Shown here in pieces: positions 1 through 10,418 of a stretch of DNA of 64,000 bases. The position numbers and the translations under genes are program-made. The stretch's first letter is position 1. Each line of letters starts with the position of its first letter. Source of the DNA: Oscheius dolichura (taxonomy: Eukaryota > Nematoda > Chromadorea > Rhabditida > Rhabditidae); contig OW051497.1 in the NCBI GenBank assembly GCA_932521035.1, forward strand, positions 10,478,001 to 10,542,000, in the 5' to 3' direction. The notes beneath the pieces were generated by a model. It was not told the origin of the DNA and did no database searches. It saw only the letters and a program-made list of their open reading frames with translations.

Positions 1-22
1 AAAGAAGAAAAGGGAGTTTTAC

Positions 23-109
23 CTGCTTTTCATCGTCGTCGAAATGCATGTACCACTTGGCCAATCTCGTCTTTCCTGCTCTGTTTTGGATTAAAATGAA
101 ACGGATCAT
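23..109 (-). CDS. AP2S1: AP-2 complex subunit sigma, first coding exon (partial)
   Basis: This is the first coding exon of the small sigma subunit of the AP-2 clathrin adaptor, which stabilises the AP-2 core and helps bind dileucine cargo signals in endocytosis at the plasma membrane. Read on the minus strand from the ATG at 109, 29 codons start [20 protein letters not shown] and continue with an acidic run DDDEK, matching the extremely conserved sigma-2 N terminus. The exon ends in CAG at 23 and is followed by a GTAAAA donor at 22-21, so the rest of the gene lies off the left edge. The signature is close to identical to animal AP2S1; sigma-1 proteins differ in this stretch. The start codon is the first ATG and is divergent from Cdc37, 353 nt away. 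Confidence 0.9.
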
Positions 110-462
110 TATCCCAAGCTGTTCTGGAAATTATGAAGATTATTGAGCTGAAAATGAAAGCGGGAAAGGGAAAAGCGATGGTGGAGGAAAGCTGGGGTAA
201 TTTATTGATCGCGCTTTTGATGGCCCAATTTAAAGGACTGCGTAGTAGTTGCAGCGCGCAAACATACCGCTTTTATCGGAGAATGCTGGAAGATTCCAGT
301 TGGTGAGCTGTTATCACTGTGAATTTCTCCTCACTTTCATTTTGTAGCTTGCAGTCTCCACAATCTCCTCAATTTTTGCCTTAGCCGTACCCAAATTGGT
401 CAAAATACATTGAGTCTTTTCTTTTCCATTGGTAACCTAGAATTTCATTACTTCCAGAAAAA
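110..462. promoter_or_regulatory. Divergent intergenic region between AP2S1 and Cdc37
   Basis: This 353-nt gap separates two divergent start codons and must hold the promoters and 5' leaders of both genes. The right end has a pyrimidine stretch and TTCCAG at about 452-457, only five A residues before the Cdc37 ATG, which looks like a trans-splice or 5'UTR intron acceptor. I see no clear TATA box or other named element. Confidence 0.5.
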
Positions 463-2071
463 ATGTCTCTCAATTACTCTAAGTGGGACCATATCGAAGT
501 TTCCGACGATGAAGACGATACTCATCCCAACATCGACACTCCATCTCTTTTCAAGTAATTTTCTACAATTGACTGTCTAGGAATTATATAACTTCAGGTG
601 GCGCCACGAAGCCCGATTGCAGCGCGAGGCCGAAAAACAATTGAAGAAGGAAGAACTCGAAAAGGGAAAGAAGACAACTGCTAAGAAGCTCCAGGTCAGT
701 GTCTGCGACTTCAATAAATTGGTTTATTCCGACTATTTTTCGCTATTTTGTAGAACAGACACTTTTCTCGAATTTCTCACCAAAGACAAAATATACGTTT
801 CGAAATAATTACACGTAGTGTACTGAAATTTGAACAGCTTCCTCTTCCTGCTCTCCGTCTGTTAGAATAAAATGATATATTAAAAATGACCCTGTTTCTA
901 AACCTTTTATAGGAGCTCGAAGAGAAGATGTCGGGTGTGTCAACCAATGATGATAAAAAGAAAATCGAAGACGAAATGAATAAGATCAAAGCTGACGAGG
1001 AACGCTACAAGAAACTCGAGATGGAAATTGCGGTTCGTTTTATTTTGTTTTACAGGCCATATTTCTGTATTTTAGGAAGCCGAGAAGAATGAGGCTTGGA
1101 ATGTTGATACTATTGGTAAAGTTACCACTTCCACCACTCGCATCAACAAATATTCCGATAAGAAGCCGGAGCCGGAGAAGATTTCCGAAGACGAGGATGC
1201 TGACAAGATGGTAAGGAGTTACACTTGATTTATTTATGTTTTAAATTTAGACAGCTTTCTTCAACAAGCACGAGACGGAAATCGAAGCCTATGGTCGTCT
1301 TCACGGATTGAAGCCTTCCGAGGAATATTTGTTGGAGCACAACCACCTGGTCTGTGAATACACGTCGTCTTATCTCACCCTAACTGCCCTGAACTTGGCT
1401 CTTGAAGGCGGCGAAGGCAATATAAAGCAGATGGAGGTTATGGCTGAGCAGTGCATTCTGATGCAGTATCTTTGTGAATTGGCCAAGAGTCTTCGTCTCG
1501 ATGGTACCAACACAAACGTTATCAAGAACTTCTTTGCCAAGTTAGTTAGGTCTTATCTTTTAATTCCCCCGCTTATAGGTTTGCAAAGGCTGATCCCGGC
1601 TATATGAAGCATTATTATAATGATGTCGAGGACTTCAAAATCCGAATTCAGAAAAGGGCTAAGGCCAAGATTGAAGCTGCTGTGGCTAAGGACGAAGAAG
1701 CTAAGGTGACTATTGAATTTCTTCGTCGTCTACTGTTTAATTTTCAGCAAGCTCGTCTGGCCCATGCTCCTGGTGGACTGGACCCTCAGGAGGTATTTGA
1801 GTCTCTCCCCGAAGAGATGCAGGCCTGCTTCGAGAACCAGGATATTCCTGGTCTGTATAAACTTGCGGACACAATGGACAAGGAGGTAATGCTACTGTTA
1901 TTATGTTTAGAAGCCCGAGATTTCTAGGTCTTCATCTATCATTTCGACCGCTGTATCAAGAGTGGCTTATGGGTTCCCGACAAGAATGCTGCCGGTGCTG
2001 CTGAAGAAGCTGGCGAGGAGAAGGAAGAAGGAGTTCCCGGCTCTAGCGAAGCCAGCGGCTCTGCCGAATAA
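463..2071 (+). CDS. CDC37: Hsp90 co-chaperone Cdc37
   Basis: Cdc37 delivers protein kinases to Hsp90 and acts in the cytosol. The gene is split into about eight exons by short introns. The N terminus holds [20 protein letters not shown], the Cdc37 signature; Ser14 here is the counterpart of the CK2-phosphorylated Ser13 of vertebrates that is needed for kinase-client binding. A charged coiled-coil segment follows ([14 protein letters not shown] and onward), then WNVDT, the central Hsp90-binding region ([40 protein letters not shown]), and the C-terminal GPGGLDP-like motif as [19 protein letters not shown]. The protein ends with an acidic Ala/Glu/Gly/Ser tail and TAA at 2069-2071. Predicted length is roughly 370 residues, close to the usual size. 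The start is the first ATG of the leader and matches the family start. Nothing appears broken. Confidence 0.95.
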
Positions 2072-2442
2072 CTAGGTTGGCCAGTGCTTATTTTCTTTAC
2101 ACAAAGCTTTTTACAGCTTGGCTAGTCCCAATTTCGGCTCTGTCAACGGTTTCCCGATCTCTTCATCAACTTTTCTATAGAAGATATCCATTGCCGTATC
2201 CTTTTCTCCCTTATTGTATTTATCTTTTTAGTTTTTATGATCCGGTTCATAAATATCAGCAGTCTTATAATCCTAATCTGTTGAAAATATTATTAACTTC
2301 AGATTTTGTTGGAAATACATCGGGAAAAGGAAATAGACGACATTTTCAGGGTGAGAAACAATTTTTATTAACAAAAGAGTGTCTAAAGCTTAACTTAAAC
2401 TCTCCCTGAGCCATATACTTGCTTCTTTGTAGTAATCTATCT
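2072..2442. other. Convergent 3' region of Cdc37 and SRD5A3
   Basis: The two genes are transcribed toward each other and their stop codons are 371 nt apart. The segment is AT-rich and would carry both 3'UTRs. A 110-codon open frame at 2077-2409 has no recognisable protein character and is probably chance. Confidence 0.4.
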
Positions 2443-3631
2443 TTATAGAATATATGGGACGATAGCCGTACGATTCTTTGGATATTTTGCAAACTTATTG
2501 AGGTACCAACGATGACTGATCAGACCAGCGAAGATTTGATTAACTATAACAAACACTACCATGTACTGAAAATATTTGCCGTTAGTTTGTTGGCATTAAT
2601 ACTTACTGAATAAGAATAACCGTGTGGAACTATAAGCCATAGGGATAAGTAGATCCCGATTTCAAATAAGAAATGAGGGCACGATATCAGATTAAACCAA
2701 CCGCCATAAAATATACCATGGAAATAGTCCGACACCAGGCCTGATTGTTGTTCGTTTTTAGAAATCAATGGGTGACAAACCGTCAGGCGCCTTTCGGATC
2801 TTTGCCATTTTCCAAACAATATTGTGTTGTTCCCAGTTACAATAGAGGAACAAGGCCACCCCTAGCCACTGTCGTATTTCGATATCGATTAATGTGAAGT
2901 TACCTAGAATAATATGGAAGGTATAGGAAGGTATATATAAGTATAGCATGCCTTTTTTATGATTCATGAACCCATTCGTCTCGGAGATAATTGTCAGAGG
3001 GAGGATAAGGTAATGAATCAGTCCCATTATATAGTGACCGATGTTCATAGTCGTGTCTGAGTAGACGGAGACGAATAGACTTTCATAAGACCTGGGAACA
3101 GAGAGAAATGGTTAAGAGGGATGCGAGCTTACCTCCTGAAGACATGAAGGAACATGAGGACTAAAACCAGGACAGCTGTAGACCATGGGACTGAAATTAT
3201 TAAATTAACTAATAAAGAAAGAAACCTACTTCTAGGCCCAACCTCAACTAGATGTCGTAACCTTTCTATTAATAAACTAGAAGGAGTTGTCTAAAGAGGA
3301 TTAGTTGCTAGAACAGAAGAAAACATACGGCGTTAATTTCAATTAAATAAAAGAATACAAGCCATGAGATCATATTCAACACTCCGAGGATATAAAAGTG
3401 AGTGAACCATCTGAAATCAATTAGGGTTAAAAATAAAAGGGTGAACTTTTTCGGCACAGCAATGGTTTGGAGCAGAACAGGCTGGTCTTTCAACTCGAGG
3501 AACGATGACTTTCCATAGGTGGTCAGGGCAGGTATCCATAGCCATAAGGAAGGGGTAAAGAGTGTGAATATACAGGCCAGGCTGATTCCAATAGTAATAA
3601 CAATAAGATACGCGGGCAGTAGTGGCAACAT
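2443..3631 (-). CDS. SRD5A3: Polyprenol reductase / steroid 5-alpha-reductase 3
   Basis: SRD5A3 reduces the alpha-isoprene double bond of polyprenol to make dolichol in the ER membrane, the lipid carrier for N-glycosylation. From the ATG at 3631 (MLPLLPAYLIVIT) the protein has a first membrane segment, a TYGK motif, then VPKK joined by a 36-nt intron to WFTHFYILGVLN, matching the human YGK...VPKRYFSHFYI block. Later exons encode FRRSYESLFVSVYSDTTMN, FYGGWFNLISCPHFLFEIGI (the [21 protein letters not shown] block that closes the catalytic region) and the C terminus SHRWYLNKFAKYPKNRTAIV. It stops with TAA at 2445-2443. A CATTCAG acceptor sits nine nt before the chosen ATG, supporting that start. 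All conserved blocks expected for the family are present, so the copy looks functional. It could pair functionally with EDEM2 in the window only in the broad sense of ER glycoprotein biology. Confidence 0.9.
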
Positions 3632-4202
3632 TGCACACACCTGAATGACGAACAAATTAGCAATGAAAACCGGTTCGGTTGAGGGTGAGAACGAGGTGAC
3701 AACAATAGAATAAGCATCAGGACGACAGGCGGAGCCTTTTCACCACCATTCTTGTTGTTGATGAATAAGCCGCTTACTAAAACAGCTTCCACAGCGAAAT
3801 TACAGCGGAGGACATACGAATGCATGCGATCCTCGCCGGGCTCAAGCTGAATCGTATAACGGGCATGCAGGCTTAGAAATTTTGAGGATTGAGCCAATTG
3901 ATTTGTTGTTGTTGCGCGGAAAGGGGCGTCTCATTTATTAAGATGCGGCAGATGAGGATTGTCACGCTTATCTAGGCAAACACAAATCCATTTCGGAAGC
4001 CCTCTTTGGGCGGTTTTATAGCACTAATCAGAGACTGCGGCATTGAATTTCGACACCCTGGTCATCTTCAATTAGCTTCCATTTGATGTATTGCTATAAT
4101 CTCTTAGAAGATCTTTGAGACGCCTAACGTTTAAACGATGCAAAATGAAAGGCAATAATTGTTTCTTTTAGAGGTTTAGAAGAGGAAACACCTGGTGGAA
4201 GC

Positions 4203-4272
4203 CTGCACCTAGCTACGCGCCCAAGGCGGGCTCAACCGGAAGCATATCTGATTTTTTTGAGCCCAGGTGCAG
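4203..4272. repeat. Imperfect inverted repeat with flanking E-box-like sites
   Basis: CTGCACCT (4203-4210) and GGGCTCAA (4228-4235) are mirrored by TTGAGCCC AGGTGCAG (4257-4272), giving two perfect 8-bp stems with an 18-nt bulge on the 5' side and a 21-nt loop. CACCTG at 4189-4194 and CAGCTG just after the repeat add CANNTG motifs. It lies about 570-640 nt upstream of the SRD5A3 start. Function unknown; regulatory DNA or a small structured RNA are both possible. Confidence 0.45.
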
Positions 4273-4530
4273 TCCAGCTGGCACTCACTTGGCTCAAGAG
4301 GTTTGCTTTCTACGGATTGCGCAGAAATTGCCAGAACTTTCCCGGGCATTTGTCTGTATTACGGGTACCAGTGTTAAGCATACTACTTGCTCTTCTTTAT
4401 TTGTTAGTTGGTAAAAGTATTAGCTGAACATATTTTTATAAGGTTCATTGTACATACAAACCAATAAGCAGGCGGCAAACCAAAAATAACAAGCAAATAT
4501 GTACTTACAGTATGCTTAAAGCTTTTACTA

Positions 4531-4559
4531 AATATATATATAAAATATATATATATATT
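4531..4559. repeat. AT dinucleotide microsatellite
   Basis: A short, slightly interrupted (AT)n/(TA)n tract in the noncoding region between SRD5A3 and the CRIM1-like gene. No function is suggested. Confidence 0.7.
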
Positions 4560-5444
4560 GGACAAATTATAAAGTATTACACAACGTGTATAAAAACCAT
4601 GTGTACATACTATGACGTTTAAAATGCCACTACACAGGGAGGGAAGGAGTTCAGCAAATAATGCGTGGGTGATGAGTTGCAAATCTCGGTGAAACAGCGA
4701 GACTTAGTAATACGGTTCAAGGGAAACGTAACGTATGTACAAGCTGCGAACAAAATACAGAAATGTTGGGGACTGAGGACGAGGGAAAGGGAAGAGAGGG
4801 AGAGAGAGATTGGAAAAAATACAACCGGAAGCGACCTGTCTTCTAAGACCTCAAGGGCTCGAATCCCGATTTGTGGGCTAAGGTAAGAGAGAGGAATTGA
4901 ATTGATGATCAGGATCCGAGTTTTACTACAGTGCTCGACAACTCGTATGGTGACTATATTAAATTAGAAAAAGGAGTATGCCAGACACGAGAGGGGAGTT
5001 TACACGTACGCGTAGGAGGGGGAGAGATGAACTGGGAACCATTTGTGTGTGCTGAGGAGATGAGAAGGCATGTGCACATATTATGACCAGAAGGATTATA
5101 CTAACTACCGGCAATTAGAGGTAAAAAATAATGAGAGGAGACAGAGTCTATACGTGACACTGGAAAAGATTACCGCGCGAATCCTTGCGCGATGTCAGGG
5201 GACGCGTGTCCGGGTGAGGATCTACCCCTGACGATGTCGAGCTCGGCGCTGAGGATGTCTCCGATCTGAATCCTCTTTTCTTCCCTTTTTATAGGCAATA
5301 AACTTACACAGTCGACAGTAAACTTTCGGATTGTCCATCGTAGACACTGTCACATCGTTTTAGCCACTCCTCCGCTAACGCTGGTGTTGATCCAATCTGC
5401 TTTGTAGAAGACAGCCTGACCGACGGGTCTCTCATAGTTACATG

Positions 5445-8400
5445 CTAAATAACGCTTTTTATAGCATCCCAAAGCTCTTTTACCTTGCTGCTGATATTCT
5501 TTCTCTTGTAGAGAATGATAAATACAGAAATAGCCGCAAACAAGAGGAAGATAACAACCAGCGGTATCCATAGGGCAGAACTGTCTCCAACAGGAGGAGG
5601 TGGAGCAACTCCATTGGTTCCAGCTTCGAAGGCGCTTGAGTCCTTGCAAAGAGGACAGCAGTGGCCATCCAGAGGGATTGGATTCACACAGGGCGGGCAC
5701 ACCGTCTCCTTGCAAACTGTTTGACCACCAGAAATACAAAAACATTTGACACAATCTCCGTCCTAAATGATCTTATCGATGCAAAAGTCAGCTGGCTGTT
5801 ACCACCTTCCATTCCTCGTTGACGGAGTAGACAGCTGATCTGTACACACACATTGCACTGGATGACAGGACATCTGATCGGGTCGTGGGTTGAAAATAGT
5901 AGAACTTACCAGAACAGACTGGACAGCAGCGTCCTTTGATGATCAGCGGACTTCCCTTGCAATCTTCTGTGTTGTCGCACGTCTCCCTGTAGCATACAAC
6001 TTCCCCTCGCTCTGTGCAAGTGCAGGAGGTGCAGTCGTCGGTACGCCATGTTGATCCTAAAGCTCGCTCTCTGCACGTGTTGATGGTTAAAGACTAACCA
6101 ACTGTGTGGGCTTCTCCGTGATTATCTGTACATGAAGTGTGATCATCTATGGCGTGAAGCATTGACACATTTTGTGAGGCGGGGCACTTTGGACAACATT
6201 GGTCCGTGGGATGAAGTTCAGGATGTTGGCAAGCAACTGGGGCGCATTCTGTCGTCCTGCAGAGGATCTGTCCAACTCTACACGTGCAAGAGATACAAGG
6301 AGCCAGCTGCCATGTCTCCCCATCTGGAAGCAGAGGGGTTAACAAGAAAAGAAGGACGACAGTTACCGGTAAAGAGTCTCCCAGTTCCAGGAGAATGGCA
6401 AATTGTGTGGCCGTGATTCTTCATCAAGGCTCCCGTCGCCGTGGCCGAGATCGTACACGTATGGCAGCATTCACCTTCCTTATGAATCCAGTGTTCTTCC
6501 GAACAGCTGGCTGGCCTTTCCGGGCAAGATATGAGTGAACAGAATTCCTGTAACTCTTCTCTAGTCCCTCTCCCGGATTTTCTACCTGCTTCTGCTCACA
6601 AAAGCAATGCCGGCAGCCATCATTCCACCATTCTCCGCTGTCCCTTTCAGCAATGTTGCCGTTGTGGTCATGGGAGACGCACTTGTCCCATCCTGCTAAT
6701 CGGCCAATCTTGTCAGTGATAGTCAGTTTGGCGTCAATACGAGATATTGCTAAATGTTCGTTAATTCGACATCACACAGGTCAAGGTACCTCGGCATTTG
6801 CAGACAGGACAGCCAACGGAGTTCGCTTCAAACCCGTAGAGACACTGTTTGAAGCACTGCTGCAAAGGCGGGCATTTGGCACATTTGCAGACGACACATC
6901 CCTTGTTGTCCTTCATGTATCCGTGGGCACATTGCCTAAATTGGGAAGTTTAAGTGGAAGGCAGGGTCTTCCCACTTGTCGCAGTTGTTCTTGTTCAGTT
7001 GAGGACAAGAGCTGCTTAAGGCATTGTCAGAAGGTAGACACTTGCATTCGAAACAACCCCGATCATCCCGTTGTAAGCCGTTTTCACATCGAAGAGGGCA
7101 GTGTTCCAGAGAGGGGCAGTTGGCAGGTAACGAGAGAACGGTCGGCTCTATAAGGTAGTTCCCCAATCATGGTCATTTCGATCCCCCTACCATCGCACAC
7201 GGGACAGCATTGACCTTCTACTTTACGGGGATTCTCGCAACTAACAGTACACATGTACTTTTCACACACTGCCATTCCTTCTTCACTGCAGGTGCACCTA
7301 AAAAATAAGGATTATCCCAACGCAGCTGGACGAAGTTCAACGTTGTGCAATCATCCTTTTGCCATGTCTCATTCTTGCGTTTCTTTTCCCTCTTATCCGT
7401 TTGACATCCAACGCAAACGGGACAACATTCTCCTTCAGGGATCGCGACCCAGGTGCAATCAACTGAAATGGGAAGAGTTAATTGTGGGGGCGGCGGAGAT
7501 AAATGGGCACCTGGAGTTTTAGGGCACAACATCTTGCTACAGACAGCGACGCCCTTTTTACATTTGCAGGTCTCACAGGAATTTGAGGACCATTCCTGTC
7601 CATCGTGATAGATCTTTCCATCTCTTTCACATGACTTTCCCTGGAAGCAAACAGTTCGATGTTGACAACAAATGCAGTACTACCATGGGCTTTGGATCAT
7701 CGTCACACTGCCACTCATCACAACATCTTCCTGGATTCCCGTTCCCCTTTCTGACTATTTTCAGTCTTCTGCCCTCAGGACAAATTGCCGGACGGCATTC
7801 GGAAGCACGGCAGCGACATCTTAAAAACGGTGATTGAGTTTGCGGGAAAAAAGTTATGGTAATACCCCGAACGGACGGGACAGCAGGCTCCGAGTGGGAC
7901 ATGTTCAGCTGGTCGAACACTATCAGCCGGGCAACTGTCGCCGTCGTCTTCTTCGAAGGGCAGAGGCGGACACTGTACTGAAGAACAATGCGATTCTGAA
8001 AAAGTACTCCTGCGGTCAAAATGCGGACCACCCCCTACTTTTTGGTTGGCATTCAAACTGATCGCAGCATTCTCCTGGCTCAGCGTGACCGTCACGGACG
8101 AGAACCCTTTCAGTGCCATCTTTGCACTCTGGGACGAAAGCCTCACATTTCTGAACCAATCTTTCCATGCAATCAAGCAGAAGAATCAAGTTACTTGCTG
8201 ATCACAGTGACATTCACCAGGCGGCCCACAACATTGTCCAGCGGGTGGTGGCAAGATGACAAGTCTCGAATCCGGCGGGCATTTTGGATGGAAGACAACC
8301 CCGCAGTTAGCCTTCAGACATCTGGCCGGATACATTTCTGGAAGAGAACAGTGTTTATCAACCCTCGGTTCTGTCGGTCTTCCGCCTTCGTCATTTCTTT

Positions 8401-10401
8401 GTCTACCGCAAAAAGAGGCTGTGTAGCCACTGAGTTCCACGCCCGGAAACGCGCCCCTCTTGATCATTTGTTTGTCTTTAGGGAAATAACAGTTTCAAGT
8501 GATGGCTACCGCAATTAGCCTCTCCTCACGCAGGTGACTCCTTCTTTCGAGAGAGGGAGAGGCTGACTCCTAATTATGCTAGTTATTCAGACCATCTGTC
8601 AGCCAACTCTAATTGGGGACCTATCCCTCTCGTTAGAGGAAGAATCTCGGCTCAATCAAAGGAAAGGCTACAGTTACGGGCTCAATTCGGCTCGAACAAT
8701 TCCCCGCAAAGCAATGGACGTCACTGCGCCGCTCTGTATTCGATGCGCTCAACCAGGTGTGCCGATATTTACCCTGCTAGTTTGTTTCACCCGACTGGCG
8801 CCCCAGATTTTTCTCTTTTCTCCTGTGCCACTGTGATGTGGCTCGGCTTTGATCAAGAGGGCAAAGAGTTTTAAAAGAAGTGATCCTAAACCGGTTGGTC
8901 ACCCGAGGAAGCAGCGAGGGAGGAGTTTCTTAGAACTCTCGGAGGGGGGCTCAGATGCTCCCTGTAGGTGGTGGCGGGAACGAGAGGGAGATTGCGTCGA
9001 GACCGCAGTGAAGTGTCTTGAAACTGTTGACACTCATATGAATCAGGCGAGAAAACAATGACAAGTGCGCTGAGATTATCGCCATTTGCTTTGGATGGGA
9101 GGTGAACCGCCCCCCTTGGTAGAACCTAAAGCCATATCTGCGGCATCTCTGTTATGTGTATCAAAAGACCAAGAGTGCTGTCCCAAAATTTGTTCAAAGG
9201 ATCAAATCCCGTGTCCATTGGCGGCTAGGGGGGAAGGGGAAGGACCAACGCCTTTGGTTACGTAAGTATTTACCATTTTTGCACAGAACAAATGTCTGGT
9301 AACCCAATAGCCCTCAAGTCCGGAGGAGAGAAACTGGATATCCTTCCAATTCCCGGCCACGAATGGAAAATGAAAGAGGATTTACCTGTGCATACTCCGA
9401 ATTCATCTGTATCGTTTAGTTGAGTGCATGTGAGGTTAGCTGCGCATACACCGAAGGACGTGCCGCATTTCTCTCCAAGCTGCCTTAGACATACCTGAAA
9501 ATGGTTGAATGATCTCTTGAACAGTAAGGAGTGATCTACATTGTTCGTGTTAAACCCCCGGTCAATCTAACCAAACACTTTTTTATGAAGATATGTGGGA
9601 AGCTCTTCATTGGCCCAGCTGCGCGCTGATCCCCTTGAAAAGTTTTGTGAATTGTATGGTCAGCTCTATAAAGAAAAATCTTGAGAGTATCCGTGCCGGG
9701 CACACAAATGCGTAAGATAGTGTGAGATTCCAGAAAGTATAAAGGAGGGGACGGGAGGGTAGTCTGAGTGGTTGACAGACGATCTTTAGCCTCTTGTAAA
9801 GCGAGATTGAGGCGATACAATTATCTCGGACGATAACCGGCAACACTGTAGCGCGTTATCCGTTTTCCACAGGGTGTTAATATGTTTATTAATTTGCAAT
9901 AAATGGACTTTCGGGTGCCCAAGATAAGGCGACTCCCTTCAGTCTGCTCTACAGTGGCTTATCATAAAAGGTGATGGGCAGCCACTGATAAAATGTTGCG
10001 TTCAGGCATCATCATTTCCTATATGCTCATTTGTTTGTGGATAGCAAAGGTCGCAACCCGCACTCTCCCTGTTCCGGATTTCAATTTACAGCCAAAATAG
10101 TCCACTAAGAGCATCGGAGATGAAGCCACCCAACGCGAGCAAACAAAAAAGCGTGATGCTCAGGAAGAAAAGTGAATATCATGGAGGGGGAAGATGCTTT
10201 GGAGGAGAGGGTTAAAGGGGGAAGAGAACCTACCGGACAACAGTCACATTGGTCCATGATGGTATGCTCGCAGGTAAGCTCCTCCGAACATGGTGGACAC
10301 TTCTCTGGACATGTCAGCCGCGACTTTCCCTCGGTGGCCGCGGCCGTCTGACACAAGGCGAACAGCAAGAAGGTCTCCAGCCACAGCCACCACCACCTCA
10401 T
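5445..10401 (-). CDS. crm-1: CRIM1/CRM-1-like transmembrane protein with IGFBP, VWC and antistasin-like modules
   Basis: CRIM1-family proteins are cell-surface BMP-binding regulators; the C. elegans member CRM-1 promotes BMP-like signalling. Read from the ATG at 10401, a signal peptide (MRWWWLWLETFLLFALCQT) leads into an IGFBP-like N domain: CPEKCPPC...CDCCP, then across a roughly 0.7-kb intron VCLRQLGEKCGTSFGVC. After a 1-kb intron come Cys-rich exons (CLKANCGVVFHPKCPP; CCDQFEC), VWC modules near 7600-7900, 7200-7530, 6400-6700, 6094-6345, 5800-6050 and 5600-5750 with repeated CCP.C ends, and antistasin-like repeats near 6800-7166 (CENGLQRDDRGCFECKC). One membrane segment (WIPLVVIFLLFAAISVFIIL) precedes a short basic tail ending KSVI at 5445. 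The order IGFBP, VWC, antistasin, VWC, TM is that of CRIM1. Exact exon ends inside the Cys-rich part were not all resolved. A 5'UTR acceptor TTTCAG lies about 60 nt upstream. Confidence 0.85.
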
Positions 10402-10418
10402 AGCGTGTAGACGAGCAT
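10398..10418 (-). promoter_or_regulatory. uORF whose stop overlaps the CRIM1-like start codon
   Basis: In the leader of the CRIM1-like gene an upstream ATG at 10418 opens six sense codons (MLVYTL) and stops at TGA, 10400-10398. The TGA overlaps the main start as ATGA. Ribosomes finishing this uORF would end directly on the main ATG, so the arrangement could lower or couple translation. It lies within the stretch between the TTTCAG acceptor and the main ATG, so it should be in the mature mRNA. Confidence 0.55.

Larger units (their letters stand above)
3632..5444. other. Intergenic region upstream of SRD5A3 and downstream of the CRIM1-like gene
   Basis: Both flanking genes are on the minus strand, so this segment should contain the SRD5A3 promoter (right of 3631) and the CRIM1-like 3'UTR (left of 5445). 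It includes an open frame at 3673-3897 (-) of unrecognised character that probably is not coding, an inverted repeat at 4203-4272, an AT dinucleotide tract near 4531-4559, and a purine-rich GA tract near 4780-4812. I see no further gene. Confidence 0.4.

Noticed and set aside
3673..3897. Minus-strand frame starting MAQSSKFLSLHARY upstream of SRD5A3
   Set aside because: No recognisable domain and no clear splice link to the SRD5A3 start. An acceptor placed directly before the SRD5A3 ATG explains the leader better.
4800..4880. tRNA-like stretch with GGGCTCGAATCCC
   Set aside because: The T-loop-like core is present but the T stem does not extend to five pairs, and no acceptor, D or anticodon stem can be folded around it.
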